NCBI GenBank assembly: GCA_005223375.1
Contig: RXOD01005174.1
Location: 1 to 15,488, forward strand
DNA length: 15,488 bases
Direction of reading: 5' to 3'
Source: Amoebophrya sp. AT5.2
Lineage: Eukaryota; Sar; Dinophyceae; Syndiniales; Amoebophryaceae
Shown here: one piece after another, positions 8,159 to 15,488 of the stretch
How the letters are laid out: each line of letters starts with the position of its first letter
Numbering within the stretch: the first letter of the stretch is position 1
Made by a program: the position numbers and the translations under genes
The notes under the pieces: model-generated
The model's database searches: none
What the model was told of the DNA's origin: nothing
The model's input: only the letters and a program-made list of their open reading frames with translations

Positions 8159-9925
8159 CTAGAACAGCCCGTTGACCGCACAGCGTGCAATGTTGTTGAC
8201 TTGACAGTACTTCGTGCCGCGTGAGTACTTTTCCACCTTGATCAAATCGTACTTCCCCGGCGCCGGCTGCCATGACTTGGAACGGACCTGACGGTTATTT
8301 CGATGCCGAGTTTTTAAAAATGGCGTACGTTTTTGTTTTTCGATTATATCGTGACTCGATATATCCATGTATCTTCGCACATGCAGTGCGCCTGCGCACA
8401 CGTTCGTAGCCTACCCTACTTAAACTGAAAGAATCTGAATGAAAACAAGCTCAGTACCGTCTGATCGATGAAGTTGGCGGACTTTTCTTTGGGAAAGGTG
8501 GACATGGGCTGTTTGATGTCTTGGGACTTGTAGTTGATCGAGTAGTGGTTCGGCGCCAGGCTTGGCGGCTGCTTTTTCTTCCGGATGTCCGTCTTCCCTC
8601 CCACAGAAAACTTCAGCCCCGGCTTGTGCATTTCCAGCATGTTCCGCGCGATCTTTCATCGATGAGGGGGATGTTTCTTCATTCTGCAGTTCGTTGCAGA
8701 TCGGGATCGCTCACAAAAAATAAAAATAACTTCTATACATAGAAAACCCGAAACTCAAGTTCAAGTACCGCGCTCTGTGTGATGTGCGCGTATTTGCTTG
8801 GCGGTGGTCCTACGTTTCCGCCTTTTCCGATCTTGTCGAGGTACGTTTCTTTCTTGCCTTTTGGCATGTAGCCAAACACCGGTCGTCGAATGTCAGACAG
8901 CGACTGCTTCACGCTATTCATGGGCTTCATGTTTACCTGGGGAGACGAGCCAAGAGAGGGCAGATGACGAGAGCCAAGAGAGGGCTGATGAGTTTAGTAG
9001 CATAATGTCCTCACCACGCGGAACGTTCTTACGCGAAAGAAAGAAAGCAAGTCCCTCGTGCGTCAGCATACCAATCCATTTCACAATCACGACGACGACG
9101 AGTAAGAGTGGAACCACAACTACCAACCACGACACAGACAACTTCTACGCTAAAAACGGACGGCTGTACGTAGACGTACTTACTTCGCCGGAAGAAGTAC
9201 CTCTTTGCTTTCGTAGTGTCCTGGTCCTGGCATGGGGCCCCTCTTCTTGACCATATCTTCCGCGTCACCCTTCCACCGGCTCGCCTTCTCAAACGCGTTT
9301 CCAAATCCTGCACAGGACTCCCCTATGCCGCGCGTTCCCGCTGAGGTAGTTTCGAAGGTTCATCTTGATATTCGTTTTCGAAACATAATTCTTTCTGTAT
9401 TTATAAAGTCAAGAACATGGTCAACAAAATTCATGCGCACAATTACGCACATGGTGCTGCTGCGGTCGTGCAGAGAACGTCGACGGAGAATCATGGAGGA
9501 CGATAACTCAAAAATAAATTTAAATTAATAAAAAGTACGGGTACGCATTTAATTTGTAGCAACAACGAGAGCTAGCTTTACATTTCTTTGCTGGGTCGGC
9601 CCATGTGTCCACTTTATCGTATTTTCCAGGCGCGGGCGTTTTCTTGGCCTGCTTCTGAATCTCGGCGAGTCGCGATGAGGTTTCGCCCGTGTCCTTCGGA
9701 AACTTCCCCAGCTTTACTTTATCTGGAGTGAGGGTTGAGATGATGCATGCGATGCCGATGAAGAAGATATGGAACCTAAAGTATCGAATGAATTTGAAGA
9801 ATACCTGGCAGCCCATTTTGGGGTATGAAGTATTCTTCATTGCTTGGTGGCGGTTCGCGCAGCACGGGGGCCGACGCGCTCGTATTCAGCTGCGCCGGAG
9901 GCGGACCGGGCTCCACTCCCGACAT
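8159..9925 (-). CDS. STPGR (sperm-tail PG-rich repeat) axonemal protein, 6 exons
   Basis: Exons are 9925-9805, 9722-9582, 9340-9201, 8936-8769, 8652-8458 and 8287-8159 (TAG), giving 297 residues; every phase closes. It carries STPGR/SHIPPO-type repeats: PAPGKYD at residues 70-76, PGPGHYE at 125-131, the degenerate PPPSKYA at 178-184 and LAPNHYS at 222-228, and PAPGKYD at 263-269. PPPSNEEYF in exon 1 may be a sixth, weak copy. Each coding exon therefore carries one repeat. STPGR proteins are typically microtubule-associated proteins of flagellar axonemes, including inner-lumen proteins. The Lys-rich, extended composition fits a filamentous microtubule binder. Donors include GTACTTCT, GTACTTGA and GTACTGAG. 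The exon 5 acceptor (GATGAAAG|ATC) lacks a pyrimidine tract and is the least certain junction. The start is the first ATG after in-frame stops. Confidence 0.85.
8947..8994. repeat. 24-bp tandem duplication (2 copies) next to an acceptor
   Basis: Unit GAGCCAAGAGAGGGC plus 9 bases occurs at 8947-8970 and again at 8971-8994 with a few changes. It lies in the STPGR intron, about 10 nt from the exon 4 acceptor at 8936, on the side where a branch point would be expected. Confidence 0.7.
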
Positions 9926-10933
9926 TTTCGATTTTGTAGTATTTCTTGTGCTGCCCTATTATGGAACCGCTCGGGGTCGGGGCCGCCTGCTGAGTCCACG
10001 ACACCAATATATTTTTTAACAAAAACGAATACAGGAATATATTTTCCATATCCAATGACGGATACTCTAGTAGCGACTCGATAGAAGTGAATCAAGTAGT
10101 CACGTGATTGTTCGAGAAGTCGATGAGCTGACATGCCGGTCCCTCTCCAGTCAACTTCGCTCCCTGCTGTCATCGAATTCCGTCCGCTCTCCTACTTACT
10201 TTCTTACTTTGTGATGTGAATTATGGCCCTCGCTCAAAGTCAAACGAAAACAAAAAGTAAGAGGAACAACACACGGAAGCACTATAGGCTTCTGCTGCAG
10301 CGAAAGTCTCACGATGTTCGCGATCTTCATCTTTCCGCTTCCGCAAGATAATGAAGAGCGCCGTCGCGTCATGTGGAGAATATTTAATATCTTCGAGTCG
10401 TTTCTTCGAAAGCCTTCGCGCCAGCGAGTTTGACGCTTGAGAGGCACCGCCCAGAAGGCGGCTTGGCGCCCACACGTGGTAAAATCAGTTTCTGCCAAAG
10501 AAAAACTGCGGGACAAAACGGCTGTATCGATCTTCCGTAATCAATGATTTTCGCGCTGGTCCCCCGCATCGGCGGAGACGTGACGTGGCGGAGAACTGTC
10601 GAACGTAAGGTACGTGGAGGTGCGTAAAAATAAAGAGGTCAACGTCAAAGAAAAGCGCTGACCATCATGACGTTGTGACTAGGACATAGATGAGTACGTC
10701 GTAGAGACAAGGCTGCAAAAAGCGTTGCTTGTAGTATCACTCGAGGGCCCAGACGGTCCTTGCATGTAAAGACTTATCGTTCATTTTTGTCGCATGAAGG
10801 ATGAATCATGATGAAAAACTAAGTCGATCTTCGCAGAATTCATTGTTGTATTGTTGAACGTCGCTTTTTGAGTTGTACGTACCGTGATATAGTGGAAGAC
10901 CAGTAAATGATCGAAAGCAGCCAGCAGATCGTC
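9926..10933 (-). other. About 1 kb without a supported gene between the RRM and STPGR genes
   Basis: The 10570-10933 part shows only shadow frames and should hold the 3' end of the RRM transcript. Between 10569 and 10196 several minus-strand frames overlap. One starts with ATG at 10569 and ends at 10384 (61 residues, ending AGAKAFEETTRRY). Another, 10475-10221, has a charged stretch (SKKRLEDIKYSPHD, RKRKDEDREHRE) but no ATG. Some composition looks coding, so a small gene with unrecognised introns is possible. The rest (9926-10195) should hold the 5' leader of the STPGR gene. Confidence 0.4.
10384..10569 (-). CDS. Possible small ORF, 61 residues, unrecognised
   Basis: This minus-strand frame has an ATG start and a TAA stop and lies in the GC-richer part of the gap. 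The C-terminal half (GAKPPSGRCLSSVKLAGAKA) reads like protein, the N-terminal half less so. No family match is recognised. A second, overlapping frame nearby also looks coding, so this may be a fragment of a spliced gene or simply non-coding. Confidence 0.2.
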   Translation of the reverse strand: MRGTSAKIIDYGRSIQPFCPAVFLWQKLILPRVGAKPPSGRCLSSVKLAGAKAFEETTRRY

Positions 10934-12756
10934 TTAACCGCGGCGCCAGTTGTCGTCGACGTCTGCCTTGGTGTTTTTGAACTTTTCTCGGTTGTCGGCC
11001 ATGTCACTTGGCTTGCGCCCACGTTGATCACCCTTCTTGTCACCACCCTTCATCCCCCCGCCCATGGAGCGGAATGATCCGTCTTTGTTATCGGACCGCC
11101 CACCTGTGAAGAAGTCGAAGTGTAGTTTAGTTAGTTCGCGGAAAATAGAAAGACATCCGCCTGATCTTCATGCACATCATATGCGTAAACAAAACGCGTA
11201 GAAGTGATAAAAACACATCACAGAGGTGAGTATGGGCATGAGATTTCGAAAAAGTAGACTAAAAGTACCTTCTTACGACCTTTCGAACCATGGATGAGAT
11301 TAAGATCGATTTCCAAAAAGAAGACTAAATAAAAGTACTTTCTATACCTTTCGAACCACCCCCTTTTCCCGCACTCCCGCCGCTCTTGCTGCCGAAGTCC
11401 CCCCTGCCGAAATTATCCCGATCAAAGGAGCCGCCGCTGTTCCTCCCCCTCGGCATTTGATGCTCCCGATCGTAGTCGTCCCGGTGGTCCCGATCCCGGT
11501 GGTCCCGGTCTCCGCCTCGACTTGCGCCGCCCGGTCCGCCAGCGCCCTTCGACGCCTCGATTCTATGCTTCGCTCGCTCCTGTTCGACCTCCTCGTCCCA
11601 GAGGGAAACCGTGACTTCCCTACCCTTTTGGACCACGCCGTTCCATTTGAGCGCGGACTTCAGCAACTCGAGGGTCGCGAACTCGACGATGGCCGTGTGT
11701 TTCCCAGCTCCCTCCATCACAATTGCCTTGGGCTCGCAATCCCGATCCCAGAAGAAGTAACCCAGGTCGTTCTCAGAGAGCGTGCGCTCCAGATTGCGGC
11801 AAACAAGCTTGTAAGGACCAGAAGTCGGGAGAGGACCGCAATACTCGGCCTGTGGAGCAGATCCTTGCTTTTGAAAACGTCGAAAAAAAACTACTTCGTG
11901 AAGATGTCTACGTGCGGCTTCGGGTCCTCGATGTTGCCCTTTTAAAACAAGGATCAATGGTGGATAAGTAAAGTAAGTGCCTGCTCTCTTGTTCTTATCG
12001 GTTCGCCGCCCTTGCCCGCACCGGCTGGTCTCCCCTGGTGCATACCGTCGTGCCAGAGTTCAATCTTCACCTTCCTTCTCTTCAGATACTCGTTATGTCT
12101 GCGCATTGCGGCCCGGAGGCTCTGCTGGTCCGCGAATTCGATTCGTGCGGAATGCCGCGGCTCCTCCATTTGCGTCACGACGGTCACATTACCTGTCCCG
12201 CGGAAGTACGCCGAAGCCGATAGAGACATTCCCATCTATTAACATTCCATGACTGATCATCCGGCAGGAGTACCACAAGACGGCTATTTGTACAGGTCAA
12301 AGTGAAAGTGTGGTGGTCGGCTGGTGAAGACAGAGTGAGTGAGAAGAACAAATGCAAATCAATGCAGCAAATCATTATCATGGCAGTAAAAGAAGTGTAG
12401 TAAAAACTGCCAACTAGATACAAACATAGTACGTAAAAAATAATACAATGTGGAGCTCCGTCCTTGAAGAACTCGACGATGTCTTCGTCCGTGGCGGCTT
12501 TGTCGATGCCCTGGAGCTGGATGGCAAACGGCGGTTCCGTCGGCAAGTCTTTACCTAAAATGGTGGCGCACTCCTGGTCAGTCTTCTCGAGGAGCTTCCC
12601 GAACAGCTGCGCCCACAGTTTCCGTGGCTGCTGCTTAAACAACAGCTCCAAGTCGCGCCGGATCACGCTGATGTAGTAGTTTGTGTTTGTAGTTGAAGTT
12701 GAAGAAGCAGGAAACACAGCTAGAGCAGGCTCGAGGCGAACTCGAAGGAGTTCCAT
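10934..12756 (-). CDS. Two-RRM RNA-binding protein with RG/D-rich tail (eIF4B/eIF4H-like)
   Basis: Four exons: 12756-12447, 12192-11981, 11849-11348 and 11103-10934 (TAA), giving 397 residues with all phases closing. Residues about 76-150 form an RRM: PPFAIQLQGI is the RNP2 strand and HSARIEFAD the RNP1-like strand, with the first intron inside the fold. Residues about 186-262 form a second RRM, from GPYKLVCRNL to EVTVSLWDEE, with KHTAIVEFA as RNP1. The canonical aromatic residues of RNP1 are partly missing (ARIEFAD), so RNA binding may be atypical. After the RRMs comes a Gly/Arg/Asp-rich tail with DRDHRD repeats and GGGSKGG segments. RRMs followed by a DR-rich tail recall eIF4B/eIF4H, but hnRNP-type proteins are also possible. 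Intron 2 is read as GC-AG (CAG|GCACTTAC...CCACAG|GCC). The first ATG after an upstream stop is used as the start. Confidence 0.78.
11234..11357 (-). repeat. Imperfect tandem duplication of an exon end plus its 5' splice site
   Basis: Two adjacent copies, 11290-11357 and 11234-11289, both begin on the minus strand with GGTTCGAAAGGT and continue through GTACTTTTA, GTCT, CTTTTT and GAAATC. The first copy straddles the real exon 3 border of the RRM gene (AAAG|GTATAG at 11348/11347). The second lies wholly in the intron and gives a decoy AAAG|GTCGTAAG. Reading on from the first copy hits a stop (TTTTATTTAG) before the second. Confidence 0.75.
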
Positions 12757-12826
12757 TAATAGACACCAGAGGTAGAGCAGATTCTTGGTCGTCTATTCTT
12801 ATTCATTGACGTAGGTAGTACAAGAA

Positions 12827-13932
12827 CTAGACTCGGCGAGGAGGATCAGAATAGCAATACGTTTCCCCCCCTCTTCTGCCTGGAAACGACAGCCTTCCTG
12901 TGTCCCAGTCGACGTCCAGCCAGTTGCATTCGTCGTGCGCTTTGTAGTAGTACCCGTCGGTGTGAATCAGTTTTGTCATTTCAATTTCGTCGTGGCGGAT
13001 GCAGTTTAGCGTCCCCGGCTCGGGATCTGGGATCTCCCCCCGCATGGTCATCTCGTAGAACTCGGGCGTTGCTTCCACGAACAGATACGGGCGCACCGGA
13101 TACTTCGACCCCTCCTTCTCGTGCGCGACATACAGAAAAGGCTCGACGCCTGTTCGATGTACGTTTGTTTTTGTTCACTTGGGACGAGTTGTCTGGACGA
13201 GAAAGGACGTTTCAATACATAGCCTCCGACGATGTGCTTCGATTTGTGCCGAAGATTTTGAAATTGAATTTGAAACGGGAACCTGAATTCAACTCAACAC
13301 AACAACCCTTCTAGCTACCGCATATATAATTTCCCCACCACTTCTTCCCTCTAAGTTTATACCTTTGAAGCACTTCGTCCACGTCCACTGGTAGAAGACC
13401 CCGACCGTCTCGTGCCACATCAGGTGTGCCGCCTGCCCCAGGTTTTCGTGCGCGCCGCACGCCTTCAAATCTTGACTGACAAAACTCCAGTGCTTCCTTT
13501 TCTTATCCGGGTGAAACACGCTGTAGAGCTTGATTTGGTCCTCTGTCTTGCCTTGCTCGAAACTGTCCCCCCCCTTGATCTTTATGTAGGGCACGATCGA
13601 GAGGCACTGCATGAAGAAGTCCCCGTCCATGTTTCCGCCCTCGACTAGGTCCGCCTTGATCGCGAAGCCGGCCGATTGCTCCATCAGGTACTGCTGCAGC
13701 GTCTGCCACAAAGCCTTGTGGTTCACCTCCACGTTCGGAATGTCAAACACGCAGATCCGCCCCCCGCAATTGAACCGGAGTCTATGAAGAGTAGAGGACC
13801 AACTGGTAACAAATCAGCCAACAACTGGTACTATTGAAGAGACAAGCAACTACGGGTTCAATGTGGTGGCGAGCACGGTCTGGCGCTCTGACTGTCCGGC
13901 GCGAATGGGTCTGGGACGGCTATCAGAGATGC
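12827..13932 (-). CDS. Unrecognised protein, at least 2 firm exons, 5' end unresolved
   Basis: Firm exons are 13781-13363 and 13149-12827 (TAG), joined by a GT-AG intron of 213 nt (AAAG|GTATAA...GAACAG|GC) with matching phase. A likely upstream exon is 13932-13854; its donor CC|GTAGTTG joins the acceptor TTCATAG|A in phase and adds a short stretch ending TLNP before LRFNCGG. No start codon connects in phase, so the first exon is missing or uses an unusual splice site. The protein has FNCGGRICVFDIPNVEVN near the front, a Trp/Lys-rich middle (KKRKHWSFVSQDLK, HETVGVFYQWTWTK) and a C-terminus with GYYYKAHDECNWLDVDWD. The exons are GC-rich like the neighbouring exons. I recognise no domain; a soluble, conserved lineage-specific protein is the safest description. 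Its stop is only 70 nt from the next gene's start. Confidence 0.68.
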
Positions 13933-14122
13933 CTCATTATGGCAGTTGGAGGCGAAGCAGGGTTGGGATCTGAAGGCAGAGGCACCACGTAGGGCATCGA
14001 AAGTCTAGCACTACGCTGCACTAGGACTAGCTAGGCTTCCAAAGAAGCAAGGAATTAGATACTGCCTACATCTTCGACTTTCGACTTTGTCCCTTTCGAC
14101 CTTCCGCTTTCCGGTATAGTAT
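13933..14122 (-). other. Short intergenic region and unresolved 5' end of the 13.8 kb gene
   Basis: A candidate start ATG (13997-13995) opens a short frame ending at a TGA near 13926. It cannot be joined in phase with the downstream exon by any GT or GC donor I can see. An unmapped or non-canonical intron is possible. The + strand around 14077-14106 repeats CGACTTT/CCTTTCGACC motifs. I see no other element. Confidence 0.35.
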
Positions 14123-15486
14123 CTATAGCATTTCGGCCATTTGCCAGCTGGTTCCACCATAGAGTTTCTTCAGCACCTCTAACAACTCCCTCTGCTCAGG
14201 CGAAGGCTCGACGACGATGAACATTTTGGAGCGGAGCTGGTTCTCGTGTTTCTGGACGTGCTCGAGCACGTTGGACTCGACGGTTTCCATCACGTGGTAC
14301 CACGCGTTTGTGGATAACTCGCTGTCCGGAGGGAGCTCTTCGTCCCCGCGGAGGAGGATGGCGTTGGGATCGGTGCGGTGGTTGGAAAAAGTGGACGTGG
14401 CGGAAGGACGGCCGTTTCCACTCGTGGGGTTGTCCACCTCGGCCTGCTTTACCTGTGAGGGGTCTTGCTGTTGGATTTTCGATTCTATGGTGACGCAGAC
14501 CCAGACGCTGGTACATCACGACTGGTGAAACAGAACGTGCAACTCAACTTCGTCCACCTCAAGTGGAAGTGGAAGAGCTGTCCCTGACCCTGTCGTAGCT
14601 GTAACAGTAGAGTTACGCTAAAGCTAAACCTAGAGCTACGTTGACGATTGTGGTGCAGGTGCTTTGGTACTAACTGCCACATGGATCAACAATTACGGTG
14701 CTCACATCAAGAACAAGATCTTCAATGAATGTTCTAATCTATATGTATCTATTTTTGCTAAACCAAAAGCGAATATGTATATTCTACGTAGAAGGTAGTA
14801 GTACCTTGGCCGCTTTGATGAGCCACCACACGGTTTTCCCCATGTCCTCCAGAAAAAACGCCACTTCTTCGAGACTGACGACCAACCCTGGCGGCCCGTT
14901 CGGTACCACGGTAGCACCGTTACTTCCCGGCTTTCCTTCCGGACCGTGGTCCTCCTTTTTTACCGGGCCAGGGTGCTGAATCGCGTGCCCTGGGGCCGCG
15001 GAAAGGGCCTTCGCAATTTCATCCATATTCATCAGGTCGGATTTTGGCTTCAGCGCTGCCGCCGGATGGTTTTGCATTGCGGGAGGCGCTCCACCTACTT
15101 TTGCGGGGTCCACCGACTGCGGTTTGCCATGCGGGACGAAGGCAGGGGCGGAAGCCTGGAGCTGCTGGTGGTGGTGCTGCGCTGGTGGGGCACCGGCGGG
15201 ACGCATGCCGTTACCTCCGTACGGGGGAGGACCTGTGGAAGATTTTTTTGTCCCTAAATCAATGCTGAAGTGCTTTCAAATGTCAGACCTACACCAGCTA
15301 CACTTTCTAATTCTAAGCCTACGCACAACTTCTTGTAGTTGAGTACTACTTGTTTACGTTCTACGCCTTCATACCTCCCGCCGGCGGTCCTCCGTGGTAT
15401 CCTCCTGGTTGTATGAATTGCTGTCCTGCTCCGGGTACGAACTGCGGGCCCCCGTGAAAGCCCGCTGCCGCTGCGGCCATGCTCAT
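14123..15486 (-). CDS. Hypothetical Pro/Gly/Gln/His-rich protein, 3 exons, possibly 5'-partial
   Basis: Exons are 15486-15375, 15232-14805 and 14452-14123 (TAG stop). Both introns are GT-AG (GTATGAAG...CCACAG and GTACTACT...CTCACAG) and phases close, giving 289 residues from the ATG two bases inside the window edge. The true start may lie further right, because almost nothing upstream is visible. Residues 1 to about 115 are low complexity, rich in Gly, Pro, Ala, Gln and His. A more hydrophobic helical stretch lies around residues 150-180 (SLEEVAFFLEDMGK). The last 75 residues are charged and probably helical (VLEHVQKHENQLRSK, then EQRELLEVLKKLYGG). I recognise no family. The disordered-head and helical-tail layout would suit a scaffold or RNA-granule protein, but that is a guess. 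Its role is unknown. Confidence 0.72.
14453..14804 (-). other. Intron 2 of the Pro/Gly-rich gene (352 nt)
   Basis: The donor is AAG|GTACTACT and the acceptor is CTCACAG|GTA, so AGGTA is present at both borders. No coding exon is evident inside; open frames here lack family similarity and clash with the reading phase. It contains a nested inverted repeat: CGTAGCT (14594-14600) pairs with AGCTACG (14634-14640), and GTAAC (14601-14605) pairs with GTTAC (14612-14616). This may be chance. Confidence 0.6.
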
Positions 15487-15488
15487 TT

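Noticed and set aside
8798..9250. 150-residue + strand ORF
   Set aside because: It is antisense to two STPGR exons and the intron between them and has low-complexity Ser/Thr content.
11281..11357. GGTTCGAAA strings resembling a tRNA T-arm
   Set aside because: They belong to the duplicated exon end; no acceptor stem, D-arm or anticodon arm is present.
11457..11945. 162-residue + strand ORF
   Set aside because: It is the antisense shadow of the second RRM and its Gly/Asp-rich tail; the minus-strand frame has recognisable RRM strands.
14485..14682. Minus-strand ORF inside intron 2 of the Pro/Gly-rich gene
   Set aside because: It has no ATG that fits and no family pattern, and it clashes in phase with the firm exon starting at 14452.
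1..15488. Bacterial operon, CRISPR array, insertion sequence, rRNA or tRNA genes
   Set aside because: Genes are interrupted by spliceosomal-type introns. I saw no regularly spaced repeats, transposase ORF or structural RNA gene.

Overview
The window looks like nuclear DNA of a compact, intron-rich protist. Every gene I can support is on the minus strand, so genes read from right to left. I reconstructed them by joining minus-strand exons, and in the well-supported genes the reading phase closes at each junction. TAG, TAA and TGA all end genes, so the code looks standard. A sperm-tail P-G-rich (STPGR) axoneme-type protein implies a flagellated cell. Strict one-strand arrangement, small intergenic gaps (70 nt in one case), odd 5' splice sites and one intron built as a long foldback with a flanking duplication together suggest an alveolate. 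A dinoflagellate of the Amoebophrya/Syndiniales type, where introner elements are known, fits best; this is inference only.

Layout from right to left (direction of transcription): a Pro/Gly/Gln/His-rich protein of unknown function (15486-14123, upstream end possibly outside the window); an unrecognised conserved-looking protein (about 13932-12827, 5' end unresolved); a two-RRM, RG/D-rich RNA-binding protein resembling eIF4B/eIF4H-type factors (12756-10934); about 1 kb with only doubtful ORFs; a six-exon STPGR protein with about one repeat per exon (9925-8159); a gap of 630 nt; a cephalosporin-hydroxylase/CmcI-type SAM-binding protein with an N-terminal hydrophobic anchor (7526-5307); a possible small ORF (5211-4855); a Ser-rich 111-residue ORF (4544-4209); a two-exon Atg8 ubiquitin-like autophagy gene (4004-3358); about 900 nt with doubtful ORFs; and a class I haem peroxidase (2418-143) that continues past the left edge.

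The genes are not an operon in any metabolic sense: autophagy, axoneme, RNA binding and peroxidase functions are mixed, as expected for one-way gene clusters. The most striking element is the intron at about 6260-6590 inside the CmcI-like gene. Its whole length is an imperfect inverted repeat centred near 6426, its tips coincide with the exon borders, and a TAAGG direct repeat lies at both borders. The family motif is restored only if the element is cut out at that duplication, which gives non-GT-AG borders. This looks like a transposon-derived intron (introner).
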